Assembly (NCBI GenBank): GCA_017623115.1 | Contig: JAGAPT010000002.1 | Location: forward strand, 1 to 33,635 | Source of the DNA: Alistipes sp. | Lineage (GTDB): Bacteria; Bacteroidota; Bacteroidia; Bacteroidales; Rikenellaceae | Reading direction: 5' to 3' | DNA: 33,635 nt | In this document: positions 24,017-31,005 of the stretch, one piece after another | Layout of the letters: every line of letters starts with the position of its first letter | How positions within the stretch are numbered: the first letter of the stretch is position 1 | Program-made: the position numbers and the translations under genes | The notes under the pieces: generated by a model | Databases searched by the model: none | The model's input: only the letters and a program-made list of their open reading frames with translations | Told to the model about the DNA's origin: nothing

Positions 24017-24754
24017 TTACTTTTGCGGTTGTGGTGAAACGTAACTCTTCTTGGTCTTCAGCACCTTGTTTACAGCCTTCAGTACCATGGGCTCCATGAT
24101 GGTGGTGTAGCACGCCAGATTGGGATGTACGCCATCCTTTGCCCATTTGAGGGGCATACCACCATCCTCCTCGGTGAGTGCCGAGTGGTAGTCCAGGTAG
24201 TAAATCTTCTGCTTGGCAGCGTACTCCTTAATCATGGAATTCAGCCGCTTGATATCCTCGGCAGGGGTCAACTCTTTGCGCCAACCGAACTGACGTGACG
24301 GCGTTACCGAGCAAAGGATAACTTTGATTTTGTGAGCCTTGGCCAATTCACACATCGACTGAATATTGCCCATGATGTTTTTGTGCGCAATGTAACCATT
24401 GTTTAGGGCAATGTCATTGATGCCGGCCATAATCACGACGCAACGGGGCTTCAAATCGATGACATCTTGGCGGAAACGTACTACCATTTGTGCTGTAGTT
24501 TGGCCGCCGATGCCACGACCCACAAAGTTGTTGTTCTCGAAAAATGCCGGATCTTGGCGTGCCCAGCCATGGGTGATTGAGTTGCCCATAAAGACTGCAT
24601 CAATTTTACCTACGCGGTCAGCAATTTCGGCATTTGCCTTTTCGTAAAATCCGAATGCAGCCCAATCTTTCGGGGCCTTCTTTCCTGCTGTTTGAGCTGA
24701 TGCAGCACCTGCTATCAGCAGCAACGCGGTTAACAGCACAAAAAATCGTTTCAT
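24017..24754 (-). CDS. Exported SGNH/GDSL-family hydrolase
   Basis: A 245-residue protein with a clear signal peptide (about 1-21, MKRFFVLLTALLLIAGAASAQ), predicted to be a periplasmic esterase, lipase or carbohydrate deacetylase. All SGNH blocks are present: Ser59 in FMGNSITHGW, the Gly of GRGIGGQTT, Asn113 in AGINDIALN, and Asp207/His210 in KDGVHPN. The similarity is to the platelet-activating-factor acetylhydrolase-like subgroup that often deacetylates glycans; the substrate is unknown. It sits between ruvX and def with 11- and 15-nt gaps, so it is cotranscribed with translation genes. It is visibly richer in A/T than its neighbours, which hints at a later insertion into the operon. Confidence 0.88.
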   Translation of the reverse strand: MKRFFVLLTALLLIAGAASAQTAGKKAPKDWAAFGFYEKANAEIADRVGKIDAVFMGNSITHGWARQDPAFFENNNFVGRGIGGQTTAQMVVRFRQDVIDLKPRCVVIMAGINDIALNNGYIAHKNIMGNIQSMCELAKAHKIKVILCSVTPSRQFGWRKELTPAEDIKRLNSMIKEYAAKQKIYYLDYHSALTEEDGGMPLKWAKDGVHPNLACYTTIMEPMVLKAVNKVLKTKKSYVSPQPQK

Positions 24755-24765
24755 ATGGTACGGAA

Positions 24766-25179
24766 TTAGTGTTTGCTTTCCATGTAGGATTGTAAAATAA
24801 TCGTTGCGGCAATCTTATCCACGGTGGCTTTGTCGCGGCGGGCCATCTTCTTCATGCCTCCGTCAAGCATGGCTCGGTGAGCCAGGACGGAGGTGAACCG
24901 CTCGTCGTAGAAGAGTACCTCCTTGTCGGGGTAGGCGTGGCGCAGGCGACCGGCCAGCGGCTCGATGTAGCGCCACGTCTCCGAGGGTGATCCATCCATC
25001 TGCATGGGTTTGCCGATGACGATGGTCGATACCTCCTCGCGGGCGCAGTAGTCGGCAACGAAACGCTCCAACTCCTTGGTCTCGACAGTCGTCAGTGCCC
25101 CTGCAATGAGTTGCAGGGGGTCGCTGACGGCGATACCGGTGCGTTTCCGCCCGTAGTCGATGGCCAGGATGCGTGCCAT
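24766..25179 (-). CDS. ruvX: Putative pre-16S rRNA nuclease / Holliday junction resolvase-like YqgF
   Basis: An RNase H-fold nuclease of the RuvX/YqgF family, implicated in 16S rRNA 5' end maturation. The 137 residues show the first acidic site Asp8 in LAIDYGRKRTGIAVSDP, a central FYDERFTSVLAHRAM, and the C-terminal DKIAATIILQSYM, which supply the three acidic active-site positions. It lies 9 nt downstream of glyS in the same operon, in keeping with a translation-linked role. The ATG at 25177-25179 is the only reasonable start. Confidence 0.94.
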   Translation of the reverse strand: MARILAIDYGRKRTGIAVSDPLQLIAGALTTVETKELERFVADYCAREEVSTIVIGKPMQMDGSPSETWRYIEPLAGRLRHAYPDKEVLFYDERFTSVLAHRAMLDGGMKKMARRDKATVDKIAATIILQSYMESKH

Positions 25180-25188
25180 AATCCTGTG

Positions 25189-26733
25189 TTAGAGGTTCAA
25201 CTTCTTGAACAGACGGCGATACGAGCACTCCTCGTCGACCATCGCACGCAGTGCCTCAATCCGGATGCGCTCCTGCTGCATCGTGTCGCGGTGGCGTACC
25301 GTAACCGTACCATCCTCGAGCGTCTGACCATCCACCGTTACGCAGAACGGTGTACCGATGGCATCCTGACGGCGATAACGCTTGCCGACCGAGTCTTTCT
25401 CGTCGTAAACGACGTTGTAGTCGTACTTCAGCTCGTCGACAATCTTGCGAGCCACCTCGGGCATGCCATCCTTCTTCACCAGCGGCAAGACAGCAACCTT
25501 CACCGGAGCCAAAGCGGCCGGGAACTTGAGGACGATGCGCTGGTCGCCACCCTCGAGTGCCTCCTCGGTGTAGGCGGCCGACATCACCTGCAGGAACATG
25601 CGGTCCACGCCAATCGAGGTCTCCACGACATAAGGTACGTAACTTTCGTTCGTCTCGGGATCGAAATACTGAATCTTCTTACCCGAGAACTTCTGGTGGT
25701 TCGAGAGGTCGAAATCCGTACGCGAGTGGATACCCTCCACCTCCTTGAAGCCGAACGGGAAGTTGTACTCGACATCGGTAGCGGCATTGGCGTAGTGGGC
25801 CAACTTATCGTGGTCGTGGAAACGGTAGTTCTCGTCGCCGAAGCCGAGGGCACGGTGCCAAGCCATACGCGTCTCCTTCCACTTGTTCCACCACTCCATC
25901 TCGGTACCGGGGCGTACGAAGAACTGCATCTCCATCTGCTCGAATTCGCGCATGCGGAAGATGAACTGACGGGCTACAATCTCATTGCGGAAGGCCTTAC
26001 CAATCTGTGCAATACCGAACGGCAGCTTCATGCGGCCCGTCTTCTGCACATTGAGGAAGTTGACAAAGATACCCTGTGCCGTCTCGGGGCGCAGGTAAAT
26101 CGTGTTGGCACCCTCGGCCGTCGAACCCATCTGGGTCGAGAACATCAGGTTGAACTGGCGCACCTCGGTCCAGTTGCGCGTACCCGAGATCGGGCAGACG
26201 ATTTCGCAGTCGAGGATAATCTGACGCAGCTCCGTGAGGTCGTTGTTGTTCAACGCCTCGGTAAAGCGGTGGTGTACCTCATCACGCTTGGCAACGGTCT
26301 CCAGTACACGGGGCGAGGTAGCACGATATTGCTCCTCGTTGAACTGATCCTTGAAACGCTTGCGCGCCTTCTCGACCTCCTTCTCGATCTTCTCGTCCTG
26401 CTTGGCCATCCAATCCTCGATCAGGACATCGGCACGATAACGCTTCTTCGAGTCCTTGTTGTCGATGAGCGGATCGTTGAAGGCTCCTACGTGACCCGAG
26501 GCCTCCCACGTCTTGGGGTGCATGAAGATGGCTGCATCAAGACCCACGATGTTTTCGTGGAGTTTGACCATCGAATCCCACCAGTAACGCTTGATGTTGT
26601 TCTTCAGTTCAACACCATTCTGGCCGTAATCATAGACAGCACCCAGACCGTCGTAAATCTCGCTCGACGGGAATACGAAACCATACTCCTTGCAGTGAGC
26701 GACCAACTTTTTGAAGAGTTCTTCTTGTGTCAT
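25189..26733 (-). CDS. glyS: Glycine--tRNA ligase (single-chain, class II)
   Basis: Charges tRNA-Gly. The 514-residue single polypeptide is of the bacterial/eukaryotic-like dimeric type (GlyQS), not the alpha2-beta2 type. Visible parts are the N-terminal YGFVFPSSEIYDGLGAVYDYGQNGVELKNNIKRYWW, motif 2 in AQIGKAFRNEIVARQFIFRMREFEQMEMQFF, motif 3 in VVETSIGVDRMFLQVM, and the anticodon-binding domain with KFPAALAPVKVAVLPLV. A long insertion with paired Lys and Glu lies around residues 100-140. It heads the five-gene operon glyS-ruvX-GDSL-def-EEP. A TATCTTTG element lies 38 nt upstream of the ATG. Confidence 0.96.
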   Translation of the reverse strand: MTQEELFKKLVAHCKEYGFVFPSSEIYDGLGAVYDYGQNGVELKNNIKRYWWDSMVKLHENIVGLDAAIFMHPKTWEASGHVGAFNDPLIDNKDSKKRYRADVLIEDWMAKQDEKIEKEVEKARKRFKDQFNEEQYRATSPRVLETVAKRDEVHHRFTEALNNNDLTELRQIILDCEIVCPISGTRNWTEVRQFNLMFSTQMGSTAEGANTIYLRPETAQGIFVNFLNVQKTGRMKLPFGIAQIGKAFRNEIVARQFIFRMREFEQMEMQFFVRPGTEMEWWNKWKETRMAWHRALGFGDENYRFHDHDKLAHYANAATDVEYNFPFGFKEVEGIHSRTDFDLSNHQKFSGKKIQYFDPETNESYVPYVVETSIGVDRMFLQVMSAAYTEEALEGGDQRIVLKFPAALAPVKVAVLPLVKKDGMPEVARKIVDELKYDYNVVYDEKDSVGKRYRRQDAIGTPFCVTVDGQTLEDGTVTVRHRDTMQQERIRIEALRAMVDEECSYRRLFKKLNL

Positions 26734-26770
26734 ATTGTTGTGTTGTTTGTTTTATTTCATTTCTAACTGA

Positions 26771-26778
26771 CAAAGATA
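26771..26778 (-). promoter_or_regulatory. glyS operon -7 element
   Basis: The minus strand reads TATCTTTG. Just upstream of it is a tandem near-copy (TTTTTCGTATC twice). The nearest TTTG is 25 nt upstream, longer than standard, so the -33 box is uncertain. The rest of the gap to 26870 holds nothing recognisable. Confidence 0.5.
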
Positions 26779-26870
26779 CGAAAAAGATACGAAAAAGTGA
26801 GGGCAAAAGCAAGTTTCCTTGCATTTTGCCGAGCAGGAGTATCTAAGACGAAGTCAAAAGTACCAAAAAA

Positions 26871-26974
26871 TAGTTAATATACTCATGGTGTACAATAAAA
26901 ATCCCTAACTGATTGATTGGAAATTACCATGAATTTGCATGGAATTTGTTGTACACCTGTGATATATTAATCAA
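26871..26974. repeat. 104-bp palindromic-ended repeat, copy A
   Basis: Identical to 28077-28180 except for one base (A at 26916, G at 28122), in the same orientation. Its ends are inverted repeats: TTAATATA (26874-26881) with TATATTAA (26963-26970), and inside those GGTGTACAA with TTGTACACC. A second inner palindrome, CCATG-6 nt-CATGG, lies near the right side. The size, AT content and inverted termini resemble a MITE or other short non-autonomous element. It encodes no protein. Its right end runs directly into the chimeric ORF. Confidence 0.9.
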
Positions 26975-27385
26975 TATTTTTACTTTTGGAACCGAATTTT
27001 CCACTACAAACGGTGGAAACTGCTCTATTTTGTGCGCGGATTTTGGCGCTATTATGTTACCGCAGGGTGGGCAAAACGCCGTCTGAATGCCCTTTTGGCC
27101 GAGGCGCGTCAGCGTCCCGATTGGGACTATATCCGTAGTCGTGTCGAGTACTACAACCGCTTGCCGCAACTCGCCGCCACGCCCGAAGCTGAGGTTATTC
27201 GTAAGGTTGCAGAAGCGATCGCCGCCACAAAGACTGATCCTGTAACTTATATGTTGGTCAATCGCTATATTGACACCTTGAAGGAGATGGCGATGGGCAA
27301 CGATTCGAAGTTGGTTTACCTGCCTTACGAGTCGAGCAATCTGATGAGTGCGCTTGGTGCTTTGACGAATCTAACCAAGAAATAG
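26963..27385 (+). pseudogene. Chimeric remnant: GT90-like glycosyltransferase start joined to SPFH/stomatin-like tail
   Basis: The frame opens just after a TGA inside repeat copy A and reads to the TAG at 27383-27385. The first GTG, at 27032, would give 117 residues. However, the codons before it (giving WNRIFHYKRWKLLYFV) already look like protein, so the true start seems lost. Residues up to about RPDWDYIRSRVEYYNRL resemble the N-terminus of GT90/LpsA-like glycosyltransferases. From about EAEVIRKVAEAIA to DPVTYMLVNRYIDTLKEMA and KLVYLPYESSNLMSALG the sequence resembles the C-terminus of SPFH-domain membrane proteins. The core domains of both families are absent. It is followed by a terminator. 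Both family matches are from memory; a genuine small gene of unknown function remains possible. Confidence 0.55.
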
Positions 27386-27431
27386 TATAGAGATGGAAGA
27401 AAGAGCAGGTCAGATAGGCCTGTTAGTCGGA

Positions 27432-27469
27432 AAAAGGGAGGCTGACCACCAAAGGTCAACCTCCCTTTT
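27432..27469. terminator. Bidirectional terminator between the chimeric ORF and the exported protein gene
   Basis: A 12-pair stem with one mismatch has arms at 27436-27447 and 27454-27465 and a 6-nt loop. It is flanked by AAAA on the left and TTTT on the right, and serves the convergent genes on both sides. Confidence 0.85.
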
Positions 27470-27492
27470 CGTTCGGTGTTGGTTGTTTCGGA

Positions 27493-28002
27493 CTATAGGT
27501 CGTGGTCGTTTTTCACCACGCGCTTGCCGACAGCACCCGGCAGATTCTCGTTGATGTACAACTCGACACCGTAATCGACGCAGAAGAAGTAGTATTTTCT
27601 TTCCATAAACTCACCGTCGCAGGGGGTCAACTTCTTCATCGTACCCTTCATATCCACATAATAGGTGCTGCCATCGTAGTAGAGCGGGTAATTGCCCGCT
27701 ACGCGACCGGTCTTGTAGTAAAGATTGATATTCTTGACAAACTTTTTCTCGCCGTTCGATGCCGGAGCGGCACTTGCCTGCGAAGGCTTTTGTGGTGCAG
27801 TCTGCTTTGCCTGGGTCGGCTGAGCCTTCTGCGACTGGGGCTTCTCCTTTTTCGTTGTCGAGGGGTTGAATAGGTTGTGCTCGGCCTCTTTCTTTACCTC
27901 TTTCTTTACCTCCTTGCCAAGTTTCTGCATGAAACTCTGCGCCGGAGCATCTGCGATGTTCAACGCAAGCATGGCTACTGCCAGCATCATCAGTTTTTTC
28001 AT
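27493..28002 (-). CDS. Exported hypothetical protein with Lys/Gln/Pro-rich linker
   Basis: No family recognised. The 169 residues begin with a signal peptide (about 1-22, ending near DAPAQS), followed by a Lys/Glu-rich helical stretch (KLGKEVKKEVKKEAE). A low-complexity linker rich in Lys, Gln, Pro and Ala spans about residues 45-85. A compact C-terminal region of about 80 residues is rich in Tyr (INLYYKTGRVAGNYPLYYDGSTYYVDM...RKYYFFCVDYGVELYI), probably a small beta-rich domain. It contains two Cys (in TPCDGEF and FFCVDYG). A -7 element, TACCTTTG, lies 57 nt upstream. The gene lies between the two 104-bp repeats and is the only intact gene there. Confidence 0.8.
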   Translation of the reverse strand: MKKLMMLAVAMLALNIADAPAQSFMQKLGKEVKKEVKKEAEHNLFNPSTTKKEKPQSQKAQPTQAKQTAPQKPSQASAAPASNGEKKFVKNINLYYKTGRVAGNYPLYYDGSTYYVDMKGTMKKLTPCDGEFMERKYYFFCVDYGVELYINENLPGAVGKRVVKNDHDL

Positions 28003-28059
28003 ATTCGTGTATTTTGTTGAGATTTATAGCCTCTTTGAGTCAATCTACTTTGCGTAGGT

Positions 28060-28067
28060 CAAAGGTA
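28060..28067 (-). promoter_or_regulatory. -7 element of the exported protein gene
   Basis: The minus strand reads TACCTTTG, matching TAnnTTTG. Any -33 box would fall inside repeat copy B, which begins 9 nt upstream, but no TTTG is present there at the usual distance. Confidence 0.5.
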
Positions 28068-28076
28068 GTAATATTT

Positions 28077-28180
28077 TAGTTAATATACTCATGGTGTACA
28101 ATAAAAATCCCTAACTGATTGGTTGGAAATTACCATGAATTTGCATGGAATTTGTTGTACACCTGTGATATATTAATCAA
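28077..28180. repeat. 104-bp palindromic-ended repeat, copy B
   Basis: Direct repeat of copy A (26871-26974), 1206 nt away, with a single substitution. It carries the same terminal and internal inverted repeats. It lies 8 nt beyond the mnmA stop, between mnmA and the upstream region of the exported protein gene, and might act as a 3' hairpin for mnmA, although no T-tract terminator was seen. Confidence 0.9.
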
Positions 28181-28188
28181 AAAAATGC

Positions 28189-29394
28189 TTATTGTGCAAT
28201 CACTCCCGACCCGATGAGTTCGTCGGCGTCGTACCACGCTGCGAATTGCCCGCTCGTGATGCCGCGCTGCGGCTCGTCGAACAGCATGAAAAGCCCCTCC
28301 TCACGGCAGTAGAGCGTCGCTTGTCGCAGGGGTTGGCGATAGCGGATGCGCACCGCGTAACGGCGCATCTCGCCCACCTGCATCGCCTGCATGGGGTCAC
28401 ACCAATGCACCTCCTGTGAAGCGATTTTCAGGGCCGGACGCCACAACCCCGGATGGGCATCGCCCTCACCGACGTAGATGACATTCTCCTTGACATCGGT
28501 CGCCAGAATGAAGAGCGACTCCTTACGTCCACCGATGCCAAGCCCCTTGCGCTGGCCGATGGTGTAAAAGTGGGCTCCGTTGTGGGTCCCGATTTTCTTG
28601 CCGTCACGCACCGTGAAGTGCCACGGCTCGGCCAGTGCTGCGAGGAGTTCGGTTGTCGGCTCCTCATGGGTAGCAGGTGCCTCCGGACGATGAGCAAATT
28701 TCGGCCATGCGGGCTTGATTTCGTGGATGTTGCCCACCTTCTTGGCGAGCTTCTGTTGCAGGAATACGGGCAGGTCGACCTTTCCGACGAAGCAGATGCC
28801 CTGCGAATCTTTGCGCTTGGCCGTAGCCAGCCCCTGCTCGGTGGCGATGCGACGTACTTCGGGTTTCAGCAGGTCGCCAATCGGGAAGAGGGCATAGCGC
28901 AGTTGCTCCTGTGTGAGCTGGCAGAGAAAGTAACTTTGGTCTTTGTTGGGGTCGCTGCCTGCCAGAAGGTGGTAGTGTTCATGCCCCTCGGCATCGGTGG
29001 TCGTGTGCTTACGGCAGTAGTGCCCCGTGGCCACATAGTCGGCTCCGAGTTTGAGTGCCTCCTTCAGAAAGACGTCGAATTTGATTTCGCGGTTGCAGAG
29101 CACATCGGGATTGGGGGTGCGCCCCTGCTCATACTCGGAGAACATATACTCCACGACCCGTCGGCGATACTCCTCCGAGAGATCTACGACATGCAGTGCG
29201 ATGTCGAGTTTCTTGGCCACCAACTCGGCAAAGAGGCGGTCGTCGTGCCACGGACAATCCCCTTCGAGGGTGCCGGTCGTGTCGTGCCAATTGACCATGA
29301 AGAGGCCGATGACCTCATGCCCCTGTTCTTTTAGGAGATAGGCCGCTACCGACGAGTCGACGCCTCCCGAGAGACCGATAACAACACGTGCCAT
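28189..29394 (-). CDS. mnmA: tRNA-specific 2-thiouridylase
   Basis: Introduces the 2-thio group of 2-thiouridine at wobble position 34 of Lys, Glu and Gln tRNAs. The 401 residues show the PP-loop GLSGGVDSSVAAYLL (8-22), the nucleophilic Cys100 in GRTPNPDVLCNREIKF, and the persulfide Cys201 in KDSQGICFVGK. ADYVATGHYCR and the FYTIGQRKGLGIGG segment of the central domain are also clear. The spacer GDCPWHDDRLFAELVAKKLDI near the N-terminus is typical of Bacteroidota versions. rimM lies 11 nt upstream, so mnmA is probably cotranscribed with it. The sulfur relay links it functionally to Fe-S/sulfur metabolism, but sufE is 22 kb away. Confidence 0.96.
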   Translation of the reverse strand: MARVVIGLSGGVDSSVAAYLLKEQGHEVIGLFMVNWHDTTGTLEGDCPWHDDRLFAELVAKKLDIALHVVDLSEEYRRRVVEYMFSEYEQGRTPNPDVLCNREIKFDVFLKEALKLGADYVATGHYCRKHTTTDAEGHEHYHLLAGSDPNKDQSYFLCQLTQEQLRYALFPIGDLLKPEVRRIATEQGLATAKRKDSQGICFVGKVDLPVFLQQKLAKKVGNIHEIKPAWPKFAHRPEAPATHEEPTTELLAALAEPWHFTVRDGKKIGTHNGAHFYTIGQRKGLGIGGRKESLFILATDVKENVIYVGEGDAHPGLWRPALKIASQEVHWCDPMQAMQVGEMRRYAVRIRYRQPLRQATLYCREEGLFMLFDEPQRGITSGQFAAWYDADELIGSGVIAQ

Positions 29395-29405
29395 ATTGCT
29401 GACGA

Positions 29406-29921
29406 TTAATCGATTAGCCCTTCGGGAAGGATGAATTTGATGCGCCCTTGTTCGAAGTCGATGCCGCCAATCATCTCATCGACAGCCGGCACCAGCACTG
29501 CACGGCCCTCGACTTCGAGAGCAAAGAGCGGATTGACCTCGCTGTCGTAGTAGTCGGCCACACGTCCTTCGAGTCGACGTTCCGTGCCGATTTCGTAGAG
29601 GTCGGTCGCAAAGCCGATGAGGTCCTCTAAGTAAAATTCGTCGTCGGGCAACTCCTCCTCTTCGAGTTCCATGCGAAATTCCTTGCCGATGAGCTCCTCG
29701 GCACGACGTTCCGTGTCGAGGTCGGCAAAATGTACCGAGGCTCCCTGTGCACCGACATAGTCGAACTCGTCGCACCAGAGGGGTACGTCGAGGCCGTCGA
29801 TGTCGACGATGAGGGGCATGGTTTCGGGGTTGAACTCCTCGGGGAAGGTGTCGTAGAGCGTCAGGCGCAGGCCTCCGCCCGTACCGAAGCGTTTATTGAT
29901 GCGACCACAAAGCGTCATCAT
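29406..29921 (-). CDS. rimM: Ribosome maturation factor RimM
   Basis: Binds ribosomal protein uS19 and assists 30S head assembly and 16S rRNA processing. The 171 residues comprise the N-terminal beta-barrel (about 1-85, GRINKRFGTGGGLRLTLYDTFPEEF) and a PRC-barrel-like C-terminal domain (FYLEDLIGFATDLYEIGTERRLEGRVADYYDSEVNPLFALEVEGRAVLVPAVDEMIGGID). The order rpsP-rimM is widespread in bacteria and supports the call. The first or second Met of the MM start could be used. A separate intrinsic terminator after rpsP suggests rimM-mnmA may have its own promoter, but none was clearly identified. Confidence 0.93.
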   Translation of the reverse strand: MMTLCGRINKRFGTGGGLRLTLYDTFPEEFNPETMPLIVDIDGLDVPLWCDEFDYVGAQGASVHFADLDTERRAEELIGKEFRMELEEEELPDDEFYLEDLIGFATDLYEIGTERRLEGRVADYYDSEVNPLFALEVEGRAVLVPAVDEMIGGIDFEQGRIKFILPEGLID

Positions 29922-30016
29922 GATTAAGGTAAGATTGGGGATTCAAGTTGTCAACAGGCCAACTGCTGCCTGTTGCTTGCCGCAAACTAATTACTGAAAA
30001 CTGATAACTGATAACT
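29922..30016. other. rimM upstream region with hairpin and small tandem repeat
   Basis: An 8-bp inverted repeat, CAACAGGC/GCCTGTTG (29952-29959 and 29968-29975), is followed by a short tandem ACTGAAA/ACTGATA/ACTGATA tract (about 29993-30016). No good TAnnTTTG is present; the closest on the minus strand is TTAGTTTG. Together with the following terminator the whole rpsP-rimM gap is 175 nt. Confidence 0.5.
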
Positions 30017-30056
30017 AAAAAAGGGGTGTCAGACAGAATCTGCCCAAACACCCCTT
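30017..30056 (-). terminator. rpsP terminator
   Basis: A 9-bp stem AAGGGGTGT/ACACCCCTT has arms at 30021-30029 and 30048-30056 with an 18-nt loop that can partly pair internally. On the minus strand it is followed by a T-tract ending at 30017. It lies 41 nt past the rpsP stop. Confidence 0.82.
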
Positions 30057-30096
30057 AATCGGTTGCGTGCAGCAGTTGCCACACTTGCGTGTGGAA

Positions 30097-30633
30097 CTAC
30101 TCCTCCGAAGCAGCCTCTTCAGCAGCCTCCTCCGAAGCGGCCTCAGCGGCAGCCTCAGCAGCGGCAGCCTCAGCAGCAGCCTTCTTCTCGGCAATAGCCT
30201 TAGCGCGCTCCTCGTTTACCTTGGCCTCAGCAGCCAGGCGAGCCTTCTCGGCCGACTTAGCGTCCGATGCGAGCTTGTTGGTCTTTGCCTCGATCTTACC
30301 CGACTTAGCCTCAGCCCACTTGTTGAAACGAGCCTCAGCCTCAGCCTCGGTGAAGGCACCTTTGGCTACACCACCCAGCAGGTGCTTCTTATAGAGCACA
30401 CCCTTGTAGGAGAGGATAGCACGGCAGGTGTCCGTAGGTTGTGCGCCTTTGAGTAACCAACCCAGAGCTTGCTCGAAGTTCAGGTCGATTGTAGCAGGAT
30501 TCGTGTTGGGGTTGTAGGTACCCAACTTCTCGATGAATTTACCATCACGTGGCGCTCTGCTATCTGCGGCAACGATGTGATAGAAGGCATAACCCTTCTT
30601 ACCGTGACGTGCCAAACGAATTTTAACAGCCAT
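30097..30633 (-). CDS. rpsP: 30S ribosomal protein bS16 with Ala/Glu-rich tail
   Basis: Structural protein of the small ribosomal subunit. The S16 core is residues 1 to about 85 ([42 protein letters not shown], then [22 protein letters not shown]). The remaining 90 or so residues form a charged, probably helical tail that ends in a low-complexity Ala/Glu run (about 150-178). Long tails of this type are common in Bacteroidota S16 but not in E. coli (82 residues). It has its own promoter element and terminator. rimM lies downstream, an order shared by many bacteria. Confidence 0.97.
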   Translation of the reverse strand: MAVKIRLARHGKKGYAFYHIVAADSRAPRDGKFIEKLGTYNPNTNPATIDLNFEQALGWLLKGAQPTDTCRAILSYKGVLYKKHLLGGVAKGAFTEAEAEARFNKWAEAKSGKIEAKTNKLASDAKSAEKARLAAEAKVNEERAKAIAEKKAAAEAAAAEAAAEAASEEAAEEAASEE

Positions 30634-30696
30634 AATGCTTATAAAATTTTGTTAAAGGTTAATAAAAACGCTCAGCCTTTCGGCCTATTTAGCGCG

Positions 30697-30704
30697 CAAA
30701 TATA
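30697..30704 (-). promoter_or_regulatory. rpsP -7 element
   Basis: The minus strand reads TATATTTG, matching TAnnTTTG, and predicts a leader of about 60 nt. The leader contains a small hairpin, GGCC-GAAA-GGCT, with a GNRA-type loop near 30673-30686. No TTTG box was found at 19-21 nt. Confidence 0.55.
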
Positions 30705-30794
30705 CGAAGAAGATTTGAAAAAGAAAAATTTTGCGAAAAAATCTGTTGGAAATCAGTTGCAGAGGAGGGGGCTTGGGGTGGGAGAGGAGTTTTT

Positions 30795-30950
30795 GGGAGA
30801 ATTGGGAGAATTGGGAATTTTGAGAGTTTTGAGAGTTTTGGGAGTTTTGAGAAGTCGCACCAACCTGCTAACTCTCCCGATCCGCCTAATCTTCCCAGTC
30901 CTCCCAGTCCTCCCAGTTCTCCCGGATCTCCCAGTTCTCCCAAAATTCCC
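30795..30950. repeat. 9-nt-period GGG/CCC inverted array, copy 2
   Basis: The left arm has GGG at 30795, 30804, 30813 and 30840, with GAG at 30822, 30831 and 30849, all in one 9-nt register. The right arm has CCC at 30876, 30894, 30903, 30912, 30921, 30930, 30939 and 30948, with CCT at 30885, again at exactly 9 nt. About 24 nt separate the arms. On the minus strand the right arm begins just after the terminator T-tract of the surface protein gene with TTTTTGTTGGGAATTTTGGG, almost the same junction as copy 1. Eight in-register GGG tracts with 6-nt loops could also form G-quadruplexes. Confidence 0.88.
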
Positions 30951-30952
30951 AA

Positions 30953-30983
30953 CAAAAAGAGGCCACCCCGAAGGGTAGCCTCT
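30953..30983 (-). terminator. Surface protein gene terminator
   Basis: A hairpin has outer arms AGAGGC (30958-30963) and GCCTCT (30978-30983), inner ACCC/GGGT pairing with one mismatch, and a CGAA loop. On the minus strand it is followed by TTTTTG. It lies 22 nt past the stop at 31006. Confidence 0.8.
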
Positions 30984-31005
30984 AAAATATGGTCGTAGTA
31001 TCCGA

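Noticed and set aside
26981-27031. An ATG-initiated intact glycosyltransferase start upstream of the chimeric ORF
   Set aside because: No in-frame ATG, GTG or TTG was found between the TGA in the repeat and the GTG at 27032, so the gene start appears lost.
30795-30950. Possible CRISPR array
   Set aside because: The repeat unit is only 9 nt with a GGG/CCC core, there are no 25-40 nt repeats with unique spacers, and no cas genes are present.
30689-30955. An 88-residue minus-strand ORF with Leu-Gly-x repeats through array copy 2
   Set aside because: The repeats follow from the 9-nt DNA period (three codons). It follows a terminator and the equivalent reading of copy 1 begins only at a TTG, so a protein is unlikely.
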